DNA from: Halobacteriovorax sp. HLS
GTDB lineage: Bacteria; Bdellovibrionota; Bacteriovoracia; Bacteriovoracales; Bacteriovoracaceae
Reading direction: 5' to 3'
Length of the DNA stretch: 64,000 nt
Assembly (NCBI RefSeq): GCF_004006665.1
Contig: NZ_QOCL01000012.1
Coordinates: 145,216-209,215, forward strand
This document shows positions 23,870 to 33,462 of the stretch, piece by piece. Numbering within the stretch: position 1 is the first letter of the stretch; the number at the start of each line of letters is the position of its first letter. Position numbers and translations under genes: made by a program. A model generated the notes under the pieces. It made no database searches. It saw only the letters and a program-made list of their open reading frames with translations, and was not told the DNA's origin.

Positions 23870-25027
23870 ATGAAAAAAGGGATCGTTTTACTCAGTCTTT
23901 TGGTTATTTCGCTAGAATCATATTCAATGGGAATTTTTAGGCCTAGAGAGCCTAAGCCTGATCCAGATCCACCAGTGCAAACGCCAACTGATCCACCACC
24001 GACTACGACTGATCCAACACCTGATCCGAACCCTGGGCCTGTTCCAATAGACTTCATTGAGGTTGCAAATATTATTGGTCCACAAGTCGATTCTCAGTAT
24101 GGTTCATATAAGGCCCTTGATACATTACGAATTGATAGCATGGAAAATCAAATGGATTATTGTGAGGCAGCTCTAGATGATCAAGATAAATTCTCTCAAC
24201 GAATTGCTTTCTTTGTAGAGATGCAGTTACTTGATTCAAAAGTTGATCTTGGTAATTTAGCTCCTTATTACGCAGTACCGAGAAATAATGATGACTTTAT
24301 AGCGACAGGGCTTGCTCAAAGTCCACTTTGTATCTCAACAAGGTCTTCACTTACGAAAACACTTAAAAAATCTGATAGAGTTCCTTCTTCGTCTGTCATT
24401 GCAAAACTTAATGATTTTGAAAATGAAGTAAATGGTCTACGCCAAAGAATGAATGATGGAGAAGATGAGGCGCGAATGCTTTTAACGAAAAAGTGGACGA
24501 AGTTCTTTTCTTGTTTAGCTTATACAGAGAGTTTATCTTCAGCGGATTCTTCTAGCTCTAATAGGGTAGCAGCAAAGTATGCGCCGGCAAATTATAGAAA
24601 ACCAGCAGGTGTTAAGTTCTATGAAGATCCTTACCAAGATGAGGCCTCAAAATTAAATATTGGAATGTTTCAATTTACTCCCAATGGAGGAGGTAATATT
24701 GGCGCTTGTATTGGAAGTTGGAATGAGTTCTACCCACAGTGTTCATTTTCAAAGAAGTCTTCTAGGTCTTCACTAATAGAGTACTTCGGATCAACTCTTC
24801 AGACTGTTAATGCCTTCTGTGGAGTTAATAAAGTCGTACAAACATTTTCCATTCAAACAAATAGTACAAAATCTACAGCTTACCACCCTGCAAATAGTGG
24901 AGTAGCGAAAGCTGATCGTTGTGTGACTCCTTGGATTTACTCTGGTTATGCCTATAACCATTTTGGTCCATTGATGAATTCGACGAAGAAGAATCTTTCG
25001 AGCTTAATAAGCTGTATTTCTAAGTAA
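23870..25027 (+). CDS. exported lysozyme/transglycosylase-like protein (candidate), paralog of the 13718-14917 lipoprotein
   Basis: This 385-residue precursor has AAGGAAAAGG before the ATG, a signal peptide (MKKGIVLLSLLVISLESYS) and a proline/aspartate-rich linker (about 26-60). The same C-terminal domain follows as in the lipoprotein at 13718-14917: APYYAVPR, FFSCLAYTESLSSADSSSS, KPAGVKFYEDPYQDEASKLN, IGMFQFTPNGGGNIG, NAFCGVNKVVQTFSIQ, CVTPW and YAYNHFGPLMNST. Glu220 in YTES and the IGMFQFTP motif are the candidate catalytic features of a lysozyme-like fold. There is no lipobox, so this copy should be released to the periplasm or beyond while its paralog stays anchored. A strong terminator follows. 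Confidence 0.68.
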   Translation: MKKGIVLLSLLVISLESYSMGIFRPREPKPDPDPPVQTPTDPPPTTTDPTPDPNPGPVPIDFIEVANIIGPQVDSQYGSYKALDTLRIDSMENQMDYCEAALDDQDKFSQRIAFFVEMQLLDSKVDLGNLAPYYAVPRNNDDFIATGLAQSPLCISTRSSLTKTLKKSDRVPSSSVIAKLNDFENEVNGLRQRMNDGEDEARMLLTKKWTKFFSCLAYTESLSSADSSSSNRVAAKYAPANYRKPAGVKFYEDPYQDEASKLNIGMFQFTPNGGGNIGACIGSWNEFYPQCSFSKKSSRSSLIEYFGSTLQTVNAFCGVNKVVQTFSIQTNSTKSTAYHPANSGVAKADRCVTPWIYSGYAYNHFGPLMNSTKKNLSSLISCISK

Positions 25028-25035
25028 GTAAAAAT

Positions 25036-25074
25036 GAGTAAAATGGTGGGAATCCTCCATTTTGCTCGTTTTTT
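25036..25074 (+). terminator. intrinsic terminator after the 23870 gene
   Basis: GAG-t-AAAATGG-t-GG and CC-t-CCATTTT-g-CTC pair across a 4-nt loop to form a long stem with symmetric single mismatches, followed by GTTTTTT. Confidence 0.8.
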
Positions 25075-25169
25075 ATTATCTAATACTAAATGTCAGAAAT
25101 TGTATGGTGGCATATCACTAAATCACTAATAGACTAAATACATTATATTAAAGAACAAAAGGAATTGTT

Positions 25170-26471
25170 GTGTTAAAAAAATGCTTAGTCACTATGACTT
25201 TATTAGTTGGTTTCTCTTCTGTCGCCCAGGACCTACGCTTTCACCAAAATAGATTAATTGTAAAAGTAAATGAAGGGGCCTCGCTTCCACATTCAGAGCT
25301 GATTGAGTCAGCCAAGCACTTTTTTAAAAATACATATATTGTTAGAACTCAAAATCTCTCTCAATTAGAACGAGAGCTAAAGACTGATACAAGTATTGCT
25401 TCTGTTAATAGAGACTATTATGCAAATAGAGAAGCTCTACCTGCTGCTGTAGATACTGAGAAAGTTGCTCCAGGATTTAATAAAATGAGCACTTCATTTA
25501 ACGATCCTGCCCTAAGAAAGCTGTGGGCCTTTAAATCTCCTCAAGAGGGGGGAATGGGAGTTCTTAATGCATATGAGAATTATGACCCATCTCATTCAAG
25601 TGAAGTTATCGTAGCGGTTGTCGACACAGGCGTAGACTATAATCATGAAGACCTAAAGGATGTTATGTGGACTAACCCTGGAGAGATTCCAGGTAATGGT
25701 ATTGATGATGATCAAAATGGATATATTGACGATATTCATGGAATTAACACTCTAGTAAGAGATGCTGATGGAAATGCAACAATGGACATTAGTGATGGGC
25801 ATAGCCACGGAACTCATGTTTCTGGAACAATTGCAGCCAAACAAAATAATGGAGTTGGTATTGCTGGTGTTGCTTCGAATGTAAAAATTATGGGAATAAG
25901 AACGGTTCCTAATTCAAGTGATGAAACTGATGTAGATGTAGCTGAAGCTTTTCTCTACGCTGCAAAAAATGGAGCACGTATTATTAATTGCTCTTTTGGT
26001 AAGTCTCACAATGAAGGTGGTATGTTAGTAAAAGATACAATCGATCATATTGGAAGTGAATATGGAGTGCTTGTTGTCGCTGCTGCTGGAAATAGCACTC
26101 AAAATATTGATACGAAGCTAACTTATCCAGCGAGCTTTGAAAGTGAAAGTTTATTAGTGGTAGCTTCAACATCTAAGTGGAAGAGGTTATCTATGTTTTC
26201 TAATTATGGAAAAAAGAATGTTGACGTTGCAGCTCCTGGTTCTGGTATTTATTCTACAACACCAGGGAATAGGTATTCTAATATGTCTGGAACTTCAATG
26301 GCCTCGCCAAATACTGCGGGAGTTGCAGCGGAGCTCTTATCAAGAAATCCGAATTTAAATGTCTACGAGCTTAAAGAGCTTTTAATGAGATCAGTATTCA
26401 AGTCCAGAAGTTATGCTTCTAAGACATCGACTGGTGGTCTTGTTGATCTTGGTAGAGCAGTAACAGAATAG
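25170..26471 (+). CDS. exported subtilisin-like serine protease (S8), GTG start
   Basis: This 433-residue preproprotease has GTG at 25170 with AAGGA six bases upstream. It has a signal peptide (about 1-19), an I9-like propeptide (about 22-85, RFHQNRLIVKVNEG...VNRDYYA) and an S8 catalytic domain. The triad is visible as Asp152 (VVDTGVDYNHEDL), His213 (HSHGTHVSGTIA) and Ser376 (MSGTSMASPNTAG), with the oxyanion Asn308 in AAAGNST. The DDDQNGYIDD segment is a likely calcium site. Bdellovibrio-type predators encode many such exported proteases for prey digestion. There is no C-terminal secretion domain. Confidence 0.93.
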   Translation: MLKKCLVTMTLLVGFSSVAQDLRFHQNRLIVKVNEGASLPHSELIESAKHFFKNTYIVRTQNLSQLERELKTDTSIASVNRDYYANREALPAAVDTEKVAPGFNKMSTSFNDPALRKLWAFKSPQEGGMGVLNAYENYDPSHSSEVIVAVVDTGVDYNHEDLKDVMWTNPGEIPGNGIDDDQNGYIDDIHGINTLVRDADGNATMDISDGHSHGTHVSGTIAAKQNNGVGIAGVASNVKIMGIRTVPNSSDETDVDVAEAFLYAAKNGARIINCSFGKSHNEGGMLVKDTIDHIGSEYGVLVVAAAGNSTQNIDTKLTYPASFESESLLVVASTSKWKRLSMFSNYGKKNVDVAAPGSGIYSTTPGNRYSNMSGTSMASPNTAGVAAELLSRNPNLNVYELKELLMRSVFKSRSYASKTSTGGLVDLGRAVTE

Positions 26472-26483
26472 TTTTTAAAAGTT

Positions 26484-26506
26484 GCGGGAGAGTCTCTCCC
26501 GCTTTA
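26484..26506. terminator. bidirectional terminator hairpin between the protease and the convergent gene
   Basis: GCGGGAGA (26484-26491) and TCTCCCGC (26495-26502) form a perfect 8-bp stem with a 3-nt loop, followed by TTTATTC on the + strand. The minus-strand side has only a weak T-run. Confidence 0.75.
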
Positions 26507-27178
26507 TTCTTCGTATAAATCACCTAATAATTTATCCGCCTCTTTTTTCTTTTGAGTGACTTTCTTAGGTCTTTCAATTGATCTATAGCTAGCAGGTGTT
26601 CTCGTTCTCTTATATGAGTAAACTGTCTTATAAGGATTGTAGCTCTTCATCTTAGGAATGTACTTCTTATAGGTTTTCCTTGTAGAACTTTTATAACTTG
26701 GTGTCGAAGAAAGGGCCTTAGCGGAGAGTTTCATTTGAGTGGAGCTTAGTACTTCTCTTGTTTCTTTTAACTCTTTTGAGAGCTCCTTAATCGTTTTTGC
26801 GGATTGTGCACTTGCTGCTGCCATACTCTTTTTAAGCTCACTGATTTGTTTTTGTGATGCCTGTTCACTTTTAATAGATTTAATATTATTTTGAACTCTC
26901 TTTTCAATATTTTGAGACGAATTCGCATCTCTAATCTCTTTAGTAAGAGCATCAAGCTGACCTTGTAGAGAGCTAATCTTTATTCCCTTAAGAGTATTTC
27001 CTGAACTTAGAGCGGCGTTCTTTGAGCTTAGAGCACTATTATCTTTAGCTAGAGATTTATTCTCAGCATTTGTTTGTTTTAATTCTTTATTTTGATTAAA
27101 TAGAAAGAAGGTAAGTACACAGCAGTATATACTTAGGAGTGCGATTATATAGTTCTTCTTATCCCTTTTTTTCTTCAT
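26504..27178 (-). CDS. membrane-anchored coiled-coil protein
   Basis: From the ATG at 27178 the product has 224 residues. It has a basic N terminus (KKKRDKKN), one membrane helix (YIIALLSIYCCVLTFFLF), a long coiled coil rich in K, E, S and A with heptad-like spacing (about 25-135), and a basic, tyrosine-rich tail (KYIPKMKSYNPYKT, YKRTRTPASYRS). An upstream in-frame TTG at 27196 is possible but badly spaced from AGAG. The topology suggests a periplasmic rod with a basic wall- or polymer-binding end. No family is recognised. Confidence 0.7.
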   Translation of the reverse strand: MKKKRDKKNYIIALLSIYCCVLTFFLFNQNKELKQTNAENKSLAKDNSALSSKNAALSSGNTLKGIKISSLQGQLDALTKEIRDANSSQNIEKRVQNNIKSIKSEQASQKQISELKKSMAAASAQSAKTIKELSKELKETREVLSSTQMKLSAKALSSTPSYKSSTRKTYKKYIPKMKSYNPYKTVYSYKRTRTPASYRSIERPKKVTQKKKEADKLLGDLYEE

Positions 27179-27270
27179 GAATTGATTATATTTCAACTCT
27201 TTTGTAAATGGATTTTTTTACGTCTTTATCGCTATTTAGCTTTAGAACCTTAAAGAATGAGTGCCTACTA

Positions 27271-30267
27271 TTATGGAATAGTGTCAGGGTGATTCGCTAC
27301 TTGTCCCGCACCGTTTGTCATTGTAAAGTTAACTGGTCCAGAAGTCGTAACATTTGTAGTGCAGATGATTTGTGTCTCACTTATTGTTGTACAAGTATTT
27401 ATCAAAGACTTATCGTCAGCAATAACCATATTTTCATGAAAATTTGTTCCATGAATAGTTATTGGAGCGGCCGAAGTATTCAAGGAAGTCACTGATGAAA
27501 TAGTAGGAGCAGCAAAGACTTGATCTCCATACCATCTAAAAGGGTAAGTTGTATCATTAGTAGTAATCCACTTCATGGTGACAGGAGTGTCCCCATTAGA
27601 ATTTGCATTAATATCTGTAGTCATATCAAAGACTATTCCATCAAAGTATTGATTAATGTTTAGAGCAAAGCCATCGGCCCTATCCAAAGTTGAAGAATCT
27701 ATATTTATTTCAAATAACCTTGGCTTAAATAGAACTGAGCTACAGCTCCCCGGAGAACTCATAAGTGAGTAAGTCCCTGGATCCGAATAATAGAAGAGTG
27801 AATCACCATCATCCATAAAGAATTCGTTATCAATGGCCGTATAGGAATTGGTTGAATATGTGTGAGGCATAATTGCGTTTTTTCCACTGGAAAATAAGAA
27901 ATTCTCTAGCTCTGCCACAGTGGAAGCACAACCTGATCCGTTAAGGCTAGACCACTTATCCAGTGTAATAATCGCCTTTTTGTGAAGCATATAGCTTAAG
28001 TGTGGCGATAGTCCTGGAATCAATCTATGATCTTGAGGTGCCATCGGCGCCATCTCTTCTGGAAGTGCATAAATCATTTTTTGAAAACTTAAGTCAGTCA
28101 TTGTTGAAAGCATGGAAGGTTCATGCGAAGGTGCAGTTGGTGTAGATGCAGAAGATGAAAATGCTCCTGCAAGTGTGTACTTATTTTGCGTGGCAGTTGG
28201 ATTTGCTGTCCAGTCTGAAGAAGAAGCTTGAATTACTCCTAATCCACTGAAGTTTTGAGAAGAAACTTCAGTCCATGCTCCACTATAAACCTTTCCAAAG
28301 TAGCGATCGGCACTATGAGTTCCGTCAGTTACATTATGTACATATCTAGCATGCCATAGTTCGTAATAACTTGTAGAATTGGAATTTTTAAATAGTGTCC
28401 AAGATCTATTCTTATATTGCTTACTGCTGTCATCTGTATGAACATAGTATTGCGTGAAATCAATTGTTGTCGCATTCGGATCGAATGTTTCATAGAAGAG
28501 CTCTGTTCTATAATCTTCACCACCATCAATATTTGATGAGCGATAGTATCCAGAGAACTCATTCGAAGAGCCTGGACAATTGAACTCATAGATCGCTTCA
28601 GGAACACCTTGAAATCTTAGAAGAACTCTCTTTTCAAAAGTATAATTTGCAGGAGATCCGTTATTGTTCATATAGATACTCATAGGAACCTGAGGCTGGG
28701 CGAATTCAATTGTAACTTGCTCAATATCTTTATGGATGAATGTAAATTGTCCATTGTTAGGAATTGATGAACAAGTAGGGTAGCCCGCAAGACTTATGAG
28801 CGCCCCAATATGACCAGCTAGTGCCTCAGCAATTTCTCCAATTTGTCCTGTCTCTCTTCTCTTTATAGGACTTGGATTTTTCCCATTACTGATTTGCTTA
28901 TTTGCGCTTGTTGCAGCTAGGCCGGTATGAGAAAATACTGTTGCCGAAAAAAGGTCTGTGGCAACGAGATAACTGGCTAGCGATTCAGCTGATAATCTAG
29001 AGTTTATCTCAGTGACTAAATGGGCCGAATTTGTTCCTATTGGACCAGGGACTTGATCACAGTAAGTCAGAGTTAGATCCTGAGTCGTAGGGTTGTAAGT
29101 ACTGGTCACTGAACAAGGACCAGCCCCTGAACGTGTATTAATAATATTGAAGTTATTATAACCATCTGTATTAGTGGTAGTTTTTATTTCATAGATATCA
29201 TTTGATCCATCATTTGCTTTAAGAGCACCCTTTGTACCAACTTCCCACGGTGCAACGAGATTACTTGTTCCTGCAACATTCCAGTAAGCGTTGGTAACAT
29301 TCTCATAGGGAGTGCCTGTATTGGTATTCTCTGTAGGGTCTGGGAAAACTCCTGCCGCCGAGATATTTGGAAGTTTTGGAATAATTCCTCCAGCAACTTC
29401 AGGATGTCCTAGTGGATTTGTACCAATACCAATATGATTATCTGCTATAAAAAGAGATGTCTGATTTGCTGAAGGTCCAACGAGGGCGATACTATCTGAG
29501 ACAATCTTACCTGGCGGTGGGTTAGTCATCCCAAATAAATAAATAGATTCCTCTCTTTCAGGATTACAGTTAAGATCTTCATAAGCGACGATTGCAAATG
29601 GAAAGTTATTTCCTAGGGACTGAAGAGGAAGTTTTATATTGGTAATAAAGTCAGAAGAGGAGATATTTCCATTAACGATACATGCCGAATAAAGATTAGG
29701 AAGATCAATATCTCCGTTGGAATTTAGCCCTTTAAAGACAATACGATAACTTAGTCCTATACCTTGTTCTGTTGGAAGATCACTACAAGTTTCTGTATTA
29801 TCAGAATTAGTGTCAACTTCAACTAAATTTCTACAACCTACTAAACGTAGAGTATTAAATTGATTACCATTCATATGGGTAGAGTCAGCAAAGCTAGGGT
29901 CTAAACAATTATTCTCATTTAAAGATAGATTAACAACTACTTCAGAGCCTGCAATACTTGCAGTTGTTTTACCACATCGATTTGTTCCCGTAAGAGGGGC
30001 CGAGCCTGATCCATCCCATGCAATGGCACCAAAGCTCCATTCTCCTGGTTTAAGATCGACTTCAACTTCTTGAGAGGGGTTTTGAACTCCTACTGCGAAG
30101 TGCTCTCCAGTAGAACTCTTTCCTACTATATACAAACCACCACCAATTGGGACAGTAGAGGAGATTGCAGAAGAGAATAACTTTAAAGAAGTGGTAACAC
30201 CTTTTTTCTTAGCTGAACAAGAGTTAAGTAATGTAAGAATAAAAAGAATAATACCAAAGTTTTTCAA
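27271..30267 (-). CDS. large surface lipoprotein with a C-terminal IPT/TIG domain
   Basis: I place the start at TTG 30267. It has GGGGA seven bases upstream and opens directly into a lipoprotein signal, MKNFGIILFILTLLNSCS, giving 998 residues. An ATG at 30306 would add 13 charged residues ahead of the signal and has no good SD. The mature protein is rich in Asn, Ser, Thr and aromatic residues with few Lys, typical of outer-membrane surface proteins. Several cysteine-bearing loops appear. The final 85 residues (PTISSVTSLNTSAAPITIHG then TNFHENMVIAD) form an IPT/TIG immunoglobulin-like domain of the kind used in binding or adhesion. The central part is unrecognised. Attachment to prey or surfaces is a guess. 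Confidence 0.75.
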   Translation of the reverse strand: MKNFGIILFILTLLNSCSAKKKGVTTSLKLFSSAISSTVPIGGGLYIVGKSSTGEHFAVGVQNPSQEVEVDLKPGEWSFGAIAWDGSGSAPLTGTNRCGKTTASIAGSEVVVNLSLNENNCLDPSFADSTHMNGNQFNTLRLVGCRNLVEVDTNSDNTETCSDLPTEQGIGLSYRIVFKGLNSNGDIDLPNLYSACIVNGNISSSDFITNIKLPLQSLGNNFPFAIVAYEDLNCNPEREESIYLFGMTNPPPGKIVSDSIALVGPSANQTSLFIADNHIGIGTNPLGHPEVAGGIIPKLPNISAAGVFPDPTENTNTGTPYENVTNAYWNVAGTSNLVAPWEVGTKGALKANDGSNDIYEIKTTTNTDGYNNFNIINTRSGAGPCSVTSTYNPTTQDLTLTYCDQVPGPIGTNSAHLVTEINSRLSAESLASYLVATDLFSATVFSHTGLAATSANKQISNGKNPSPIKRRETGQIGEIAEALAGHIGALISLAGYPTCSSIPNNGQFTFIHKDIEQVTIEFAQPQVPMSIYMNNNGSPANYTFEKRVLLRFQGVPEAIYEFNCPGSSNEFSGYYRSSNIDGGEDYRTELFYETFDPNATTIDFTQYYVHTDDSSKQYKNRSWTLFKNSNSTSYYELWHARYVHNVTDGTHSADRYFGKVYSGAWTEVSSQNFSGLGVIQASSSDWTANPTATQNKYTLAGAFSSSASTPTAPSHEPSMLSTMTDLSFQKMIYALPEEMAPMAPQDHRLIPGLSPHLSYMLHKKAIITLDKWSSLNGSGCASTVAELENFLFSSGKNAIMPHTYSTNSYTAIDNEFFMDDGDSLFYYSDPGTYSLMSSPGSCSSVLFKPRLFEINIDSSTLDRADGFALNINQYFDGIVFDMTTDINANSNGDTPVTMKWITTNDTTYPFRWYGDQVFAAPTISSVTSLNTSAAPITIHGTNFHENMVIADDKSLINTCTTISETQIICTTNVTTSGPVNFTMTNGAGQVANHPDTIP

Positions 30268-30466
30268 GCTGATTTCCCCAATTAGTTCTTTTCTTTTATC
30301 GGTCATTATAAGGATATACCTTAAATAGAATTCAAAGGAATTTCTCTCTAAGTATTTGAAAATATGAAATCTATTAAAAGAAAGCTGCCAATGAATTACT
30401 ATCAATCTCTATAAAATATAGAAGATTTCAAGCTTTAAGGCATTTAGATGGCCAATAGTAATATAT

Positions 30467-32092
30467 CTAAAAGGGACAAGTTTTATCTGTTAAGACTATT
30501 CTCTGATCGAGATTAGGAAAGTGATCTCTACTATGACCAGTAGAGAGAAAGATATTACTAAATCCTTCTTGTAGTAGTCTCTGGCAGAAGTCTTCTCCAT
30601 TGATACTTTCGTCATTTAATTCATGATCAATATAGAAGAAGTCATCTTTATTTAATTTTTCTAAATCAATATCTTGAACTTTTTCAAAAGATAAGAAGTT
30701 TTGGGACAGCTTTTGGGCCGTGATTGACCACGACATTCTTATAAGCTCGTCGTCATCGAGGTGAATGATATTTTTCGAATGAGAATTGTTAATAAATGGT
30801 AATTCAATAATGACACGAGTTCCTTTATTTAGAGTTGATTCTACTTTTAAAGAACCATTCCAGTTCACGATACTCTCATAAGCTGATGCCAGTCCTATTC
30901 CATTACCGGCCTGCTTACCAGCTGAGATAGATATCCCTTCATTTATCTTTTCAAGAATCTCTTTATCAATACCAGTCCCATTATCAGAAATTGTAATATT
31001 TAAAATGCCATCATTAAGAGTCAAAGAAACAGATATCTTTGCTGTTAGCTGCTGTGTGGCCTCAATAGCATTATTAAGCAAGTTAGAAAGAACACGTTTA
31101 AACATGATTGGAGAAACTGAAATCTGACCATTTACTCCATTATCTTCTAATGTAATATTGATTTTCTGTGCTGCCATTTTTTCAGCAATTATTTGCTTTA
31201 TAGCTGCGATTGGTTCGATTAAAACGATTTCACTCTTTGGTCTACTTTGGTCAAGTAGATCATTGGCAATATTTTCAATTCTCATTAGAGAAGAGCTTAA
31301 GATGGAGTTAGGTTGTTCATTAGTAAGTGACATCTTTATAGCAGATATAGGTCCTCTAATATCGTGTGAAACTTGCCTCGCAATATTGAGTTTCTCTTTG
31401 GCAAGCGCCTTAAGTTTATCCGCTTCATTTGATTTCTTAACACCGTCTAAGATATTTTTCATTACTGAGATATAAATCTTTGAAAGAGTATTATTTTTTA
31501 CTTTATCTTCAAGCTTGGAATAGTGTTCCTTAATTTCATTAATTGATAGTCCCTCTCTACTCATTATAAAAGCATCACGATTAATTTTAATTAATGTAGA
31601 TGAGATCTTGTAATTAGCGATAACGAAGGTTAAAAAGAGAAATATCGCTAGCGCTATATATAAAGGTAAATTAGTGAGAAATAAATTCTTTGAAATAGAC
31701 AATAAATTCAAGTGAATACTGAAGTTACCAATATTGTGACCATTATTATTTATGTTAAATGATCTGTCATAGAGAAAATTACTCTCGTAAATATTCTCTC
31801 CAATCTGAATTTTGGCAGGAAAAATATTATATTCAGCGGCCGGGCTAAAAATTAGGGTCGCAATATTATTATTCTTAATTGAGTTTAGTAGTATATTTAG
31901 ACCAATGATATCATTTATCTCAATTGTCTCTTCTAAGAAATTACTTAAACTACCGGCAGTCTTATAAGCACTTTCGTTTATAAACTTCACTTCTTTAACT
32001 ATCGAGATACCATGAACAAGAATCATCATCGTAAACAAAGTTAGCGCGACATTTCTAAGCGTTAAATGTATTGATTCTAGAATAGATTTCAA
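30467..32092 (-). CDS. membrane histidine kinase with fused C-terminal receiver-like domain
   Basis: The 541-residue protein has two membrane helices (about 13-30 and 141-160) flanking a 110-residue periplasmic sensor. A HAMP-like linker and HisKA follow, with His243 in VSHDIRGPISAIK. The ATPase domain has N-box SNLLNNAIEA (N341), G1 DNGTGID (370-376) and G2 GNGIGLAS (397-404). After ELPF the chain continues into about 100 residues resembling a receiver: IIHLDDDE at 442-449, FFYIDHEL with Asp489 as candidate acceptor, FLSTGHS and a terminal TDK. The receiver stops without its last helix. It overlaps the binding-lipoprotein gene by 4 bp and is the last gene of the five-gene operon, so it probably senses something handled by that lipoprotein. 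Confidence 0.88.
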   Translation of the reverse strand: MKSILESIHLTLRNVALTLFTMMILVHGISIVKEVKFINESAYKTAGSLSNFLEETIEINDIIGLNILLNSIKNNNIATLIFSPAAEYNIFPAKIQIGENIYESNFLYDRSFNINNNGHNIGNFSIHLNLLSISKNLFLTNLPLYIALAIFLFLTFVIANYKISSTLIKINRDAFIMSREGLSINEIKEHYSKLEDKVKNNTLSKIYISVMKNILDGVKKSNEADKLKALAKEKLNIARQVSHDIRGPISAIKMSLTNEQPNSILSSSLMRIENIANDLLDQSRPKSEIVLIEPIAAIKQIIAEKMAAQKINITLEDNGVNGQISVSPIMFKRVLSNLLNNAIEATQQLTAKISVSLTLNDGILNITISDNGTGIDKEILEKINEGISISAGKQAGNGIGLASAYESIVNWNGSLKVESTLNKGTRVIIELPFINNSHSKNIIHLDDDELIRMSWSITAQKLSQNFLSFEKVQDIDLEKLNKDDFFYIDHELNDESINGEDFCQRLLQEGFSNIFLSTGHSRDHFPNLDQRIVLTDKTCPF

Positions 32093-33462
32093 AGTTCGAT
32101 ACTCCCAACATCAGGATGTTCAAGAAGATCTGATCCAATTGAAAAACGTTTAAGTCTCTTTGGAAAAAAGAACGGTCGTGTTACTTGCTTAAGTGGGATA
32201 GCAAGATGATTTTCCTCTACTTGCACATTCAACTTCTTTACAAGCTTTGCGATATCACTTTTGTTTCCAATATTCATAAGTTCATTATAATTATCCATCA
32301 GGTAGCTAGTATCAAAATTAAAGAATTTTTGCTCCTGGTTTGCAAAAGCACTAAAGGTTTCTGCTACGGCATTTTGAGTGGAGTCTAGAAATGGTACAAC
32401 TAGGTCATAACCAGTCTTTGTTTTCCAGACCATTTCGTTAAGCTCTTGAAATGAAAAGTTCTTTACTTGTACCTTTATTCCAATTTGTTTACTTAATTCG
32501 TCAAAGTACTGTTGAAGTTGTTCTTTTTTATCATGTTTCCAATTTGCAAAAATAAAAGTTTTGTCCAGCTTGGAGCTGTCACAATTTTGCTTTGGACTTC
32601 CTTGTTCTGATCCAGGGATACCAATTGGTGTAATATACTTCAGTGAGACTTTGTTTTCTTGGTTTTCAAAAAGAATATTTCTAAGTTTAGAAGTCGAAAT
32701 ACAATTGAAAATCTTTGAGCGGCTTTTATCATCCTCAATATTAAAAATAACAATGGCAGACTTTAGAATCGATACATTAAACATATTATAGTTTTCTTTG
32801 ATACCTTGAGGAATTTGACTTGGTGAGATCCTGTTATAATCTTCTATAGAATCATTTAGTTTTGTCTTATCAAAGCTACTAATGTCATAGAATTTAATCG
32901 TGTTATATGCATTCTTCTTTTCATTCTTTCTAACGAGGTGGACTTGTTGAGGACTGTGGACAAGTACTTTAAAGTCTCCTAATCCTATTTCAACATTTTC
33001 AATATCACTCTTAATTGATGGAGCGTGAAACAGTAGTGTTAATTTATAGAGTAGGTACTTGGCCGAAGTTTTAAAAGTGTAGTTTAAGCAATTGTCTTTT
33101 TCTGTAATTGTATATTCTTGGTCATCTTTTATTGCACCATTTACAGTTTCTTTCAGAGATTTTGTGTCAAAATGGCGTGTCTCGTTAAATGAGATACTCT
33201 CATCAATACAGAACTTTATTTGCTTATAGTCTCTACTTGTACTCCAGGTCTTCAAAATCTTTGAATCTAAATTGCCATTCTTATCATAAGAAAAAATAGT
33301 TCTATGTGTTTGCTTTAAAACATAGGCACCAATATTACTTAGGGCCATTGCTGGTGTAATTTTAGTCACTCCACCATTAGAAACCACATCCCATGTTGTG
33401 TCAGAGGATTTCTTTGAGCAAGAGCTTAAGAGTAAAATGATGAAGCAAATTCTTATTAACAT
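32089..33462 (-). CDS. OppA-like (SBP_bac_5) binding lipoprotein
   Basis: The 457-residue precursor begins with a lipobox (FIILLLSSCSKK). The N-terminal half follows the family-5 solute-binding pattern: ITPAMALSNIGAYVLKQTHR, then SYDKNGNLDSKILKTWSTSR, then FCIDESISFNE (the usual F-R-GVKFHDG position) and the DTKSLKETVNGAI helix. IPLKQVTRPFFFP near the end also fits. Family-5 proteins mostly bind peptides for Opp/Dpp transporters, but no permease or ATPase gene is nearby. Instead the gene overlaps a histidine kinase (4 bp) and a GNAT gene (7 bp). I infer a receptor role: a bound peptide presented to the kinase sensor domain. Confidence 0.8.
   Translation of the reverse strand: MLIRICFIILLLSSCSKKSSDTTWDVVSNGGVTKITPAMALSNIGAYVLKQTHRTIFSYDKNGNLDSKILKTWSTSRDYKQIKFCIDESISFNETRHFDTKSLKETVNGAIKDDQEYTITEKDNCLNYTFKTSAKYLLYKLTLLFHAPSIKSDIENVEIGLGDFKVLVHSPQQVHLVRKNEKKNAYNTIKFYDISSFDKTKLNDSIEDYNRISPSQIPQGIKENYNMFNVSILKSAIVIFNIEDDKSRSKIFNCISTSKLRNILFENQENKVSLKYITPIGIPGSEQGSPKQNCDSSKLDKTFIFANWKHDKKEQLQQYFDELSKQIGIKVQVKNFSFQELNEMVWKTKTGYDLVVPFLDSTQNAVAETFSAFANQEQKFFNFDTSYLMDNYNELMNIGNKSDIAKLVKKLNVQVEENHLAIPLKQVTRPFFFPKRLKRFSIGSDLLEHPDVGSIEL

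Noticed and set aside
32089..33462. OppA-like lipoprotein as part of a peptide ABC transporter
   Set aside because: No permease or ATPase gene lies on either side; it is coupled to a kinase and a GNAT gene instead.
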